58,046 bases of DNA from positions 1 to 58,046 of the forward strand of contig JBDROF010000112.1 of the NCBI GenBank assembly GCA_043810345.1, given 5' to 3'. Below are positions 16,797 through 25,201 of this stretch, one piece after another. The position numbers were made by a program, and so were the translations under genes. The notes beneath the pieces were generated by a model that was given only the letters and a program-made list of their open reading frames with translations, had not been told where the DNA came from and made no database searches. This DNA is from QYOJ01 sp043810345. GTDB lineage: Bacteria > Bacteroidota > Bacteroidia > Bacteroidales > FEN-979. Positions within the stretch are counted from its first letter, which is position 1; every line of letters starts with the position of its first letter.

Positions 16797-18041
16797 ATGA
16801 AACGAACCCTCGTCATAGAAAACATCAAGGTCTCGCTGGATTCGATCAAGAGCCACCTCCTGCGTACCATCCTGACCATTCTCATCATCGCTTTCGGCAT
16901 CATGGCTCTGGTAGGGATTCTGACCGCAACAGATTCCATCAAATATTTCCTTATCAGCAACTTTTCCATGATGGGATCCAACACCTTCACCATCCGGAAC
17001 CGGTCGCTCAACATTCATATGGGAGGTCAGCACAACAAGCAGCGGAGATTTGAGCCGATCACCCTGGATCAGGCATTGGAGTTCAAAGAGCGGTTTAGTT
17101 TTCCGGCCTACACCTCCGTTTATACTTACGCTACCGGAATCGCTACCGTGAAGTTCGAGTCCAACAAAACCAATCCAAACACCCGGGTCATTGGAGTAGA
17201 TGAAAATTACATTTTTACTTCCGGTGATGAGATTGCCAGCGGACGGAATTTCACCCCTGATGAGATCAGTTACGGATCGAGTGTGACGGTGATAGGCCCG
17301 GAAATATCCAGTAACATCTTTAAGAACAAGGAGGAGCCGGTAGGGAAGATCATCTCGATTGGCTCGGGCAAATACCGGGTGATCGGAGTGCTGAAAGACA
17401 AAGGAACCAGTATAGGTTTCAGCGGCGGAAGGAGTTGCTTCATCCCTCTGAACAATGTCAGGGTATATTTTCCACGGCCAAACATGTCTTATAACATCAA
17501 TGTAATGGTCAACAACCAGGAACAGATGGAGGCGGGAGTGGGGGAGGCCACCGGGTTGCTCCGGAGCATCCGGAAGGTTCCGGTGGGGCTGATAGAGTCT
17601 TTTGAGATCACCAAGAGCGATGAGATTGCCAAAATGCTGATCGAGCTCACCCGGTATGTCACCATTGCCGCTACCTTCATCGGATTGATCACCCTGATGG
17701 GAGCTGCCATCGGACTGATGAATATCATGTTGGTGTCGGTGACCGAACGGACCCATGAAATCGGTATCCGCAAAGCTATCGGTGCAACGAAACGACTTAT
17801 CCGGAACCAGTTCCTGGTGGAAGCCATCGTCATCGGCCAGCTGGGAGGCGCGCTGGGGATCGTTCTCGGCATCCTGATCGGCAATGTGATCTCACTGGCT
17901 ATCGGCAGCGCTTTCATCATTCCCTGGATATGGATCATCACCGGCGTGGTGATCTGCTTTGTGGTGGCTCTGATCTCCGGCATCTACCCGGCACAAAAAG
18001 CTGCCAACCTCGATCCGATCGAATCCCTTCGTTACGAATAA
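16797..18041 (+). CDS. MacB/FtsX-type ABC transporter permease
   Basis: A 414-residue inner-membrane protein with the MacB architecture. The first transmembrane helix is at about 20-42 (TILTILIIAFGIMALVGIL). A periplasmic MacB-PCD domain of about 240 residues follows, and three C-terminal helices form the FtsX domain (begins YVTIAATFIGLITLMGAAIG; signature THEIGIRKAIGATKRLI; ends YPAQKAANLDPIESLRYE). Such permeases work with a separate LolD/MacB ATPase in lipoprotein release, efflux or mechanotransmission. No ATPase gene is adjacent, so the partner must be elsewhere. Confidence 0.9.
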   Translation: MKRTLVIENIKVSLDSIKSHLLRTILTILIIAFGIMALVGILTATDSIKYFLISNFSMMGSNTFTIRNRSLNIHMGGQHNKQRRFEPITLDQALEFKERFSFPAYTSVYTYATGIATVKFESNKTNPNTRVIGVDENYIFTSGDEIASGRNFTPDEISYGSSVTVIGPEISSNIFKNKEEPVGKIISIGSGKYRVIGVLKDKGTSIGFSGGRSCFIPLNNVRVYFPRPNMSYNINVMVNNQEQMEAGVGEATGLLRSIRKVPVGLIESFEITKSDEIAKMLIELTRYVTIAATFIGLITLMGAAIGLMNIMLVSVTERTHEIGIRKAIGATKRLIRNQFLVEAIVIGQLGGALGIVLGILIGNVISLAIGSAFIIPWIWIITGVVICFVVALISGIYPAQKAANLDPIESLRYE

Positions 18042-18050
18042 TTATCTGCC

Positions 18051-19481
18051 ATGGATGTAAACCGTGTCAGATCCATGTTGTTGCATGAATTCCCTTATGA
18101 AACAACTCCCGGACAGGAGCAGTTGATGGGAGAATTAGCCGTTTTTCTGACCATCTCCTGGAAGAGGGCCAAAGCGCTGTTTCTCTTAAAGGGATATGCA
18201 GGAACCGGGAAGACTACCGTAGTAAAGGCTCTGGTAAACGTTCTTCCTGCTCTCGGAAAGCGGACCGTGCTGATGGCCCCAACCGGCAGGGCGGCCAAGG
18301 TGATGGCAAGCTATACGGGGAAGCAGGCTCATACCATCCACCGGAAGATCTACCTGGCCTGGACCAACAAAGAGGGTCAGATCGAGATGAAGCTGCAGAA
18401 GAACCTGCACCGGCACACCCTCTTCATCGTCGATGAGGCCTCCATGATCCAGCATGCCATGCCCGTGGAGGGACATCTGTTTGCCACGCAAAATCTGCTC
18501 GACGATCTTTTCGCTTATGTGCAGTCGGGAGAGAACTGTCGTCTCCTTTTCATTGGTGATGCTGCCCAGCTGCCTCCGGTCGGACTGAATTACAGCCCTG
18601 CCCTTGATCCTGCTTTTCTGATGAAAGGGTATGACCTGGAGATCGACTCGTTTGAGCTTACTGAGGTGGTGAGGCAGTCGCAGGAATCAGGCATCCTGGT
18701 CAATGCCACCCGGATCCGGGAGCAGATCATGAAACAGGAGGTCAATTTCCCGCTGTTTCAGTTACAGGCCTTTCCGGATATCTTCCGGATCACAGGCGCT
18801 GAACTGGAAGAGGCGCTGAATCAGGCCTATTCAGGATCGGAACGGGAAAATAACGTGGTCGTCTGCCGATCAAATAAGCGTGCCAATCTCTTCAACCGGG
18901 AGATCCGGCGGAGGATTCTCTTCCTTGAGGGTGAGATAAACACCGGGGATTACCTGATGGTGGTGAAGAACAACTATTTCTGGCTCCCCCTTGAATCCTC
19001 CGCCGGATTCATCGCTAACGGTGACATTGTGGAGATCACCCGCATCCGGAAGTTTGAAGAACTGTATGGCTTCCGGTTTGCCGATATCACTATCCGTTTC
19101 CTCGATTATCCGGATGAACAGGAACTGGATGTCAAGATCCTCCTGGATACCCTGACTTCCGTGTCGGCCGCTTTGACCCAACCGGATAACAACCGGCTCT
19201 TTCAAACCGTTATGGAGGATTTTGCCGATCTGTCATCCCGGCGCGAACGGGTTGAAAAGGTGAAAGCAAGTCCCCATTTCAACGCCCTGCAAGTAAAATT
19301 TGCCTATGCCCTCACCTGTCATAAAACCCAGGGTGGCCAGTGGGACACCGTTTTCATCGACCAGGGCTACCTGACCGAGCAGATGCTCAACGTGGAGTAT
19401 CTCCGGTGGCTGTATACTGCGGTTACGCGGGCTACAAAAAAAATGTTCCTGGTGAACTTCCAGGAACGATTTTTTGGGTGA
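18051..19481 (+). CDS. RecD-like superfamily 1 DNA helicase
   Basis: A 476-residue helicase. Motif I is GYAGTGKTT, motif Ia is APTGRAAKVMA, motif II is IVDEASMI, motif III is FIGDAAQLPPVG, and motifs V/VI lie in ALTCHKTQGGQWDTVFID...RWLYTAVTRA. The order and the UvrD_C_2-type C-terminus match stand-alone RecD2-like 5'-3' helicases. It lacks the long N-terminal region of RecD2, as in Bacteroidetes AAA ATPases annotated as exodeoxyribonuclease V subunits. No recB or recC gene is near. It probably works in replication-linked repair. It is 9 bp downstream of the permease and convergent with the next gene. Confidence 0.9.
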   Translation: MDVNRVRSMLLHEFPYETTPGQEQLMGELAVFLTISWKRAKALFLLKGYAGTGKTTVVKALVNVLPALGKRTVLMAPTGRAAKVMASYTGKQAHTIHRKIYLAWTNKEGQIEMKLQKNLHRHTLFIVDEASMIQHAMPVEGHLFATQNLLDDLFAYVQSGENCRLLFIGDAAQLPPVGLNYSPALDPAFLMKGYDLEIDSFELTEVVRQSQESGILVNATRIREQIMKQEVNFPLFQLQAFPDIFRITGAELEEALNQAYSGSERENNVVVCRSNKRANLFNREIRRRILFLEGEINTGDYLMVVKNNYFWLPLESSAGFIANGDIVEITRIRKFEELYGFRFADITIRFLDYPDEQELDVKILLDTLTSVSAALTQPDNNRLFQTVMEDFADLSSRRERVEKVKASPHFNALQVKFAYALTCHKTQGGQWDTVFIDQGYLTEQMLNVEYLRWLYTAVTRATKKMFLVNFQERFFG

Positions 19482-19487
19482 CCCAGG

Positions 19488-20447
19488 TCACCAGCCAAGC
19501 AGGGTAATGCCAACGGTCCAGGGGTTGAGTTCAGGACCTTTGTTTTTCTGGAACATGGGGGTCAGTGAGTAGGTGGCGTAGAGGTTCAGGTACGACCAGC
19601 CCACTCTGACGGTTGCATCCAGTTTAAATGGATTCAGGTGGTACGGGTCATGATTCCGGATCAACGCGTTATCAGCGAAGAAAGAGGCAACCTTATTTCC
19701 TTTGTCATCGGTTAAGAAATAGGTATCCTTCCACTGATAGAGGCGTTGTTTCTGAAAGGATTGCAAACGCAATCCACCGATCACCCCAAAGGTGAAGTGG
19801 AAACTGTTGATATGATGACCCGGATTGGTCTGGAATTCAAACAACAGAGGCAGGGTGATGAAGGAGACAAAGAGCTTGTTTACTTGCATTCCCACACTTT
19901 TTCCTTTGTCGTCAATGGTGTTGTAAGCCTTTAGTGTGGTAGGATCCCCGATCCAGGTCGAAGAGCCGCTGAAATAGTAGTTGTGCAGCGAAAAGCCCAA
20001 ACCGGATATAAACCCGAATTTGTTTCCGGCGATGTTCACATTTAGCTCAAGTGGATTGATGTTGATCATCAGGGAGCGGGCATTATTCATGTTCAGGTAT
20101 TGATTTCCAGGGCCATAATCCATGTTAAAATCTTTGTTGACATACCCGTTCCAGCCGAAGTCAATCCCTGCCCAATGGCCATTGTACCTCCCTTCTTTAC
20201 AATAAAACGGGAAGGTGCTCCAGTTGGTGCCACAATTGGGCATGTCGTACTCTTTTTTGTGGATACAAATGAGAACGGAATCGTCTCCTATATTCTGGAT
20301 CTTGACTCCGCTCACATTGACTTCTGACTTGTCGTGCTTATGCTTGTGTGCATCATGTTCATCCTCCTGTCCTTTTGATTTCCCAGGTAAAATGAAGATC
20401 ATGGCGACAGCCATAGCAATCGTCAGAATTACGTGTGTTTTTTTCAT
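19488..20447 (-). CDS. Outer-membrane beta-barrel protein with His-rich N-terminus
   Basis: A 319-residue exported protein. After a signal peptide (to about residue 26, GKSKGQ) comes a stretch of His and acidic residues (EDEHDAHKHKHDKSE). The rest shows alternating hydrophobic strands typical of small Bacteroidetes barrels of the PorT-like/OMP_b-brl type: GFISGLGFSLHNYYF, FHFTFGVIGGLRL, ATVRVGWSYLNLYATYSLTPMF. It ends in Trp (GITLLGW), consistent with a barrel C-terminus. The His-rich segment may bind metal; that is inference. It faces the helicase gene with a gap of six bases. I do not recognise a characterised orthologue. Confidence 0.7.
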   Translation of the reverse strand: MKKTHVILTIAMAVAMIFILPGKSKGQEDEHDAHKHKHDKSEVNVSGVKIQNIGDDSVLICIHKKEYDMPNCGTNWSTFPFYCKEGRYNGHWAGIDFGWNGYVNKDFNMDYGPGNQYLNMNNARSLMININPLELNVNIAGNKFGFISGLGFSLHNYYFSGSSTWIGDPTTLKAYNTIDDKGKSVGMQVNKLFVSFITLPLLFEFQTNPGHHINSFHFTFGVIGGLRLQSFQKQRLYQWKDTYFLTDDKGNKVASFFADNALIRNHDPYHLNPFKLDATVRVGWSYLNLYATYSLTPMFQKNKGPELNPWTVGITLLGW

Positions 20448-20507
20448 GTGGCGGGTGATTTTGGTTTGAGGTGATAAGACGAAGATTAGGGATTAAAGTT
20501 ACACAAA

Positions 20508-20622
20508 TATTGCACAACATTGCACATCATTGCCATCATTGCCATCATTGCCATCATTGCCATCATTGCCATCATTGCCATCATTGCCATCATTGCGCAT
20601 CATTGCCATCATTGCTCATCTT
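20508..20622. repeat. Tandem array of ATTGCCATC (9 bp) and related 10-bp units
   Basis: About ten units of ATTGCCATC with occasional ATTGCACATC and ATTGCGCATC variants. The array ends one base before the ancestral lepA stop codon (20623-20625). The same word family occurs at 43280-43395 and 45663-45748. Confidence 0.95.
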
Positions 20623-20703
20623 CTAGCTGTCGAGTTTCAGCACTGCGAGGAACGCTTTTTGAGGGACCTCCACGTTGCCAACCTGGCGCATCCGTTTCTT
20701 ACC

Positions 20704-22413
20704 TTACTTTTGTTTTTCGAGGAGTTTACGCTTCCGGGTGATGTCGCCTCCGTAACACTTGGCAGTCACATCTTTCCGTACGGCTTTCACCGTTTCGCGG
20801 GCGATGATTTTGGCGCCAATGGCGGCCTGGATGGCCACGTCGAATTGTTGACGGGGAATGAACTCTTTTAGCTTCAGGCAGAACTTGCGGCCAAAATCGT
20901 ACGCATGATCCCTGTGAAGCAAGGTGGATAGGGCATCCACCGGTTCGCCATTGAGAAGGATATCGAGCTTGATCAGGTCAGCCTTTTTGAACCCCGACTG
21001 GTAGTAATCAAAGGAGGCATATCCTTTGGAGATGCTTTTCAGTTTGTCGTAAAAATCAAAGACGATTTCACCAAGGGGAAGTTCGACGGTAAGCTCGGTG
21101 CGGTCGGTAGTCAGGTAGACCTGGTTTTTCAAGGTTCCCCGCTTGCCGATGCACAGCCGCATGATAGCGCCTACATACTCGGAGCGGGATAGAATATTGG
21201 CCGTGATGTATGGCTCTTCAATGTGATCAATGATAGTAAATTCAGGCAGCCCGGATGGATTATGCACCTCGATGACATCCCCTTTGGTAGTAAAGACCTT
21301 GTAAGAGACATTGGGTACCGTGGTGATCACATCCATATCGAACTCCCTGTCGAGTCGTTCCTGCACGATCTCCATGTGGAGCAGCCCCAGGAAACCACAC
21401 CTGAAACCAAAGCCCAGGGCAGCGGATGATTCTGGTTCAAACGAGAGGGCGGCGTCGTTGAGCCGGAGTTTCTCCAGGGAGTCCCGGAGCTCTTCATAGT
21501 CGTCAGCATCCACGGGATAGATTCCGGCAAAGACCATCGGTTTTACCTGTTCGAAACCTTCGATGGCGTGGCTGCATGGTCGTGCCACGTGGGTGATGGT
21601 ATCCCCTACCTGCACCTCTTTACTGGTTTTTATTCCGGAGATGATGTACCCTACATTTCCTGCTTTCAACACCTCCCTTGGCTCAGGCCGGAGCCGGAGA
21701 ATCCCCACCTCATCGGCTTCGTAATGCCGGCCGGCGTTGACAAATTTCACTTTATCTCCTTTCCGTATGGTACCGTTGACGATCCTGAAGTAAGCGAAGA
21801 TCCCGCGATAGGAGTTGAACACAGAGTCGAAGATCAGTGCCTGGAGGGGAGCTTCCGGGTCGCCTTTCGGGGGGGGTATTTTGTGCACGATAGTTGCCAG
21901 GATCTCATCGATCCCGTATCCAAACTTTGCACTGGCTTCAATGATCTCCTCCCGGTCGCATCCGAGGGTCTCGATGATCTGGTCTTTCACCTCCTCCATC
22001 ATCGCATTTTCCATGTCGATCTTATTGAGTACCGGGATGATGTGAAGGTCATAATCTAAGGCCATATACAGATTAGAGATGGTTTGCGCCTGGATGCCCT
22101 GGGTAGCATCCACTACCAGGAGCGCCCCCTCACAGGCTGCAATGGCCCGGGAGACTTCGTACGAAAAATCCACATGACCAGGTGTGTCGATCAGGTTGAG
22201 GGTATACTCTTCCCCTTCCAGTGTATAGTTCATCTGAATGGCATGGCTCTTGATAGTAATCCCCCGCTCACGTTCCAGATCCATGTTATCCAGCACCTGC
22301 TCCTGGTATTCCCGTTCCGTGATGGTTTGAGTGGTCTCAAGCAGCCGGTCAGCCAGGGTACTTTTCCCGTGATTGATGTGGGCAATGATGCAAAAATTGC
22401 GGATATTTTTCAC
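20704..22413 (-). CDS. lepA: Elongation factor 4 (LepA), cut short by an in-frame TAA
   Basis: LepA is a ribosome-associated translational GTPase that acts on stalled or newly assembling ribosomes. The G1 loop is AHINHGKST, G3 is DTPGHVDF, G4 is NKIDM, and the LepA-specific C-terminal domain ends YGGDITRKRKLLEKQK. The reading frame then meets TAA (20706-20704) where family members have Glu. After the TAA the same frame continues for 26 codons (starts GKKRMRQVGNVEVPQ) to TAG at 20625-20623. With those codons the length is 596, the usual size; the annotated product has 569 residues. The start GTG at 22413 (VKNIRNFC) matches the usual N-terminus; an upstream ATG at 22446 would lie inside a palindrome. 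The Asn in G1 replaces the usual Asp. Confidence 0.92.
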   Translation of the reverse strand: MKNIRNFCIIAHINHGKSTLADRLLETTQTITEREYQEQVLDNMDLERERGITIKSHAIQMNYTLEGEEYTLNLIDTPGHVDFSYEVSRAIAACEGALLVVDATQGIQAQTISNLYMALDYDLHIIPVLNKIDMENAMMEEVKDQIIETLGCDREEIIEASAKFGYGIDEILATIVHKIPPPKGDPEAPLQALIFDSVFNSYRGIFAYFRIVNGTIRKGDKVKFVNAGRHYEADEVGILRLRPEPREVLKAGNVGYIISGIKTSKEVQVGDTITHVARPCSHAIEGFEQVKPMVFAGIYPVDADDYEELRDSLEKLRLNDAALSFEPESSAALGFGFRCGFLGLLHMEIVQERLDREFDMDVITTVPNVSYKVFTTKGDVIEVHNPSGLPEFTIIDHIEEPYITANILSRSEYVGAIMRLCIGKRGTLKNQVYLTTDRTELTVELPLGEIVFDFYDKLKSISKGYASFDYYQSGFKKADLIKLDILLNGEPVDALSTLLHRDHAYDFGRKFCLKLKEFIPRQQFDVAIQAAIGAKIIARETVKAVRKDVTAKCYGGDITRKRKLLEKQK

Positions 22414-22417
22414 GGTG

Positions 22418-22425
22418 CAAAGATA
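22418..22425 (-). promoter_or_regulatory. -7 promoter element for lepA
   Basis: TATCTTTG on the minus strand, an exact TAnnTTTG match. The predicted start is at about 22411, so a transcript starting here would be nearly leaderless at the GTG at 22413. The -33 position falls within the adjacent 34-bp palindrome. Confidence 0.5.
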
Positions 22426-22428
22426 CGA

Positions 22429-22462
22429 TTTGTAAGGATGCGGCATGCCGCATCCTTACAAA
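22429..22462. repeat. Perfect 34-bp palindrome between a T9SS substrate gene and lepA
   Basis: TTTGTAAGGATGCGGCA is followed immediately by its exact reverse complement. It starts one base after the stop codon of the upstream gene and reaches to within three bases of the lepA -7 element. It could be a transcription end or mRNA-stabilising hairpin, a REP-like element, or an operator. There is no T-run after the hairpin on the coding strand. Confidence 0.9.
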
Positions 22463-22463
22463 A

Positions 22464-25073
22464 TCACCGTAAGATCGTGACAGATCCCCGAAGGATGCGT
22501 TTGGTGGTACCGGAGAGGGTGATCTCAAAGACATCGCAGACGTAAAAGTAGACCCCATCGCTGCAGGGCTGGTTGGTCGACCGATCTTTTCCATCCCAAT
22601 CAATATCAGGTTCATGCGTGCGGAACACCTCTCTCCCCCACCGGTCGAAGATGGTCAAGTTGATGCTCTCTACTGAAGTATAAGGAAACGGTTCAAAGAG
22701 ATCGTTCCGCATATCGTTGTTGGGTGTGAAAGCTCTGGGCAGGCGGTATACAGGACAATCGGTGTGGCGGATGCAGATGATGTTGCTGAGGTCGCTCTGG
22801 TTGCCTGCCGAGTCGATGGCGGTTACTCCATAACAACCAACAATTGATTGTGCCGGCTGATGTTCATAGGTCGTATCGAAGATGGTAAAGAGGGAGTCAA
22901 TGACGACCAGTTCCCGGTTCCTGTCGGGGGAATACCAGATGTAATATTTTATGATGTCGTGCGTGCAGGTATCGTTGGGATTGGTCCAGGAGAGGATGTT
23001 GGTGGCGGTTTCGCATTCGGTCCGGACGGAAAGAACCGGTGCACAGGGGGGGAGGTCATCAACCGGGATCCCACAGGTAATTTGCGAGAGGTTGATGATG
23101 GGGTCAACAAACCCGCCCCCTGAGTACCTTCCATGGCTTCGGATATAATAGCAATAGGTTGTTCCGTTGGTAAGCCCCTTATCCGTAAAGAGGGGTTCAA
23201 TAGAGAAACCAATGGAGTCGAAGAGGGCTTGGGGAGGATTGTACCGGAAGATCGAATAATTGAGGTTGGTCCAGGGGACATCGGCATTCCAGGCCAGGAT
23301 AAGTTTCTTATCGGTAGGCATTATCCCCAGGAACATAGATGCTGCCTGTTGTGAGGTGCCAATCAGGAACTGCAGACCAGGAGTTTCGTTGTAGAGATCA
23401 ATCCGGTAAATGAAAGAGTAATCTTCCGTGTTTAGAATGGTATCGATGAAGATGGTATCATTCAGATCGTCATAGGTATGGATTGGCACAAACTGGTCAG
23501 GTTGATCTGACCTGGCCCGGGTAATCACATAGGAGTAAGGGCCTGGTGCCTGGACTGTATCCAGTTCAGTGGGTTTTGACCAGGCCAGGTAGAGCGATCC
23601 GAAACCGGGATCAGTGATCCGGATGCTTACGTTGGTGATTACCGGAACATCTTTCTTCAGGATGGCACAGGCTTCGTTGGAGGCATACCCTTCAGCCTGA
23701 TCGGGGTAGTAAGCAGTGACCAGGTAACAATATTTCACCCCCTGGGAGAGTCCCTGGCCATTATTATTATCCAGGTAACTGGTTTGATCCAGGCTGGTCA
23801 GTTTGGCTATCCGGCTGTAACCAAGGTAGATTGGAACACCTGTTTCACAATACCCGGGGACAAATCCTGACGAATCAGCTTTGCGGTAAACATAATATCC
23901 CGATGCATTTGGGCAGGAGTAGCTGTCCCAGTTGAGGGTGACGGTAGTCCCGAGCGGTGTGGCGGTCAGGTTTTCCGGTGCCGGCCCTACCACGCGGATC
24001 TTCATGGACTTGATATCGGTAAGGCTTACCGGTTTGCTGTTGTCCTGAGCTTTAAAGAAGATCTGGAAGGGATTGAGTCTTACGTGGTCACATATGGTTG
24101 GCCAGGTAAATACAGCTGTCACATGCACAGAATCGGTGGCGGGATTGGGGACCATGGTAGCGGGATGGTCGGGCAACAGAAAGGGTCCTCCGGTGGCTGT
24201 AAGGGTCACCACGTTGGAATCAGGGTCGAAGGCTGTAACAGGGAAAGTGAGTGTATGTCCTGCCTCCACACAGGTATCCTGCAAGGGTTCGATCACCGGT
24301 GGCTGGTTGTTACAGGCGATCACAATGATCTGCATGTCCCGTAACACACTTCCGATCTTGGTCCCGTTGCGCCACTCTTCAATCAGGATAGCGATGTTGT
24401 ATTCTCCCTGCTGCGGAGGTGTGACCCAATAAAGGTTCCCTGTTACCGGGTCAAGGACCAGGGAGTCGGTAGCTGGTGGGAGGGAGTAGCCGAGAATCGG
24501 CAGTCCCATGGCCCCCAAACAGGTGACCAGCCGGAAAGAAATACTGTCGCCATCCGCATCGTAAGCTCCCGGGTTATGAAGAAAGGGTTGATTGACACAG
24601 GCATTGTCAATGGGAGGCAGAAGAAGTACCGGAGAGTTGTTATATCCTCCTATGAAGGGACTGATCACCAGTTCGGAGTAGATGAAGAGAGGTATATTGA
24701 TCGAATTGGGAATGTTGAGAATACCTCCGTTCCGGTTGGGATCTTCACAGGAGATGGTGTAGGTGGCGGGTCCGGCAAACGTATGCACCCCCACGTAACG
24801 GTTATATGAGATCTCATTGGGCAGGTATTTGATCTCCACACGGGGGATCTCGCTGGCGGTGCCGTCGCCCCAATGGATGGTCAGGTAGTCGCGGTAGGCG
24901 TTTGCCGGACTGGGTGTATAGGTATAGGAGATGAGGGTGATTTCGTAGGTGAGACTGGCCAGATGCCGGTAGGTGATCTCGGCAGCACGTTGATGAGTGG
25001 CGATCAGGGAAACGGGATACGTGAGGAGGGATACGAATAGAATCAGAAACCGGTAGCATGTACGGATGGACAT
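22464..25073 (-). CDS. Secreted T9SS substrate with gliding-motility C-terminal domain
   Basis: A protein of about 869 residues. It starts with a signal peptide (MSIRTCYRFLILFVSLL) and ends with a CHU_C / type B T9SS sorting domain of about 85 residues: AFTPNNDMRNDLFEP, LTIFDRWGREVF, WDGK, SDGVYFYV. The middle has fibronectin-like and cadherin-like repeats (FDPDSNVVTLTATGGPF, ENLTATPLGTTVTLNWDSY, ETATNILSWTNPND). I chose the ATG at 25073 because the signal peptide starts there; an in-frame ATG at 25148 adds 25 residues without a signal. It should be exported by Sec, then moved across the outer membrane by T9SS and attached to or released from the surface. The function of the repeats is unknown; adhesion is a fair guess. 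Confidence 0.88.
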   Translation of the reverse strand: MSIRTCYRFLILFVSLLTYPVSLIATHQRAAEITYRHLASLTYEITLISYTYTPSPANAYRDYLTIHWGDGTASEIPRVEIKYLPNEISYNRYVGVHTFAGPATYTISCEDPNRNGGILNIPNSINIPLFIYSELVISPFIGGYNNSPVLLLPPIDNACVNQPFLHNPGAYDADGDSISFRLVTCLGAMGLPILGYSLPPATDSLVLDPVTGNLYWVTPPQQGEYNIAILIEEWRNGTKIGSVLRDMQIIVIACNNQPPVIEPLQDTCVEAGHTLTFPVTAFDPDSNVVTLTATGGPFLLPDHPATMVPNPATDSVHVTAVFTWPTICDHVRLNPFQIFFKAQDNSKPVSLTDIKSMKIRVVGPAPENLTATPLGTTVTLNWDSYSCPNASGYYVYRKADSSGFVPGYCETGVPIYLGYSRIAKLTSLDQTSYLDNNNGQGLSQGVKYCYLVTAYYPDQAEGYASNEACAILKKDVPVITNVSIRITDPGFGSLYLAWSKPTELDTVQAPGPYSYVITRARSDQPDQFVPIHTYDDLNDTIFIDTILNTEDYSFIYRIDLYNETPGLQFLIGTSQQAASMFLGIMPTDKKLILAWNADVPWTNLNYSIFRYNPPQALFDSIGFSIEPLFTDKGLTNGTTYCYYIRSHGRYSGGGFVDPIINLSQITCGIPVDDLPPCAPVLSVRTECETATNILSWTNPNDTCTHDIIKYYIWYSPDRNRELVVIDSLFTIFDTTYEHQPAQSIVGCYGVTAIDSAGNQSDLSNIICIRHTDCPVYRLPRAFTPNNDMRNDLFEPFPYTSVESINLTIFDRWGREVFRTHEPDIDWDGKDRSTNQPCSDGVYFYVCDVFEITLSGTTKRILRGSVTILR

Positions 25074-25142
25074 AGGACAGAAAAATCTCAAGATTATCCC
25101 TTCAAAAGTAATCATTTTCCTGGCGTTTTCTCCCGGCTCTTG

Positions 25143-25173
25143 TTTCAATTCATTCTAAATTTAACTATTTTTG
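25143..25173 (+). promoter_or_regulatory. Promoter of the RSH gene
   Basis: TTTC at 25143-25146, 19 bases, then TATTTTTG at 25166-25173, which matches TAnnTTTG exactly. The -33 box differs from TTTG in one base. The start codon is 28 bases downstream. Confidence 0.6.
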
Positions 25174-25201
25174 CAATCCCAACAAAATCAGAATCCTTCG
25201 T

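Noticed and set aside
16569..17756. 395-residue open frame on the minus strand
   Set aside because: It lies entirely opposite upp and the permease, which have strong family motifs. The composition (His/Asp-rich) is that of an antisense shadow.
20508..20622. CRISPR array
   Set aside because: Units are 9-10 bp and contiguous with no spacers; no cas genes are near. The same holds for the other arrays.
4806..20706. Alternative genetic code (TGA or TAA read as sense)
   Set aside because: TGA and TAA both act as normal ends of well-conserved genes in this window, and only the IS remnant and lepA have in-frame stops.
22414..22446. lepA start at ATG 22446
   Set aside because: This ATG is inside the palindrome and upstream of a consensus -7 box; the usual LepA N-terminus begins at the GTG at 22413.
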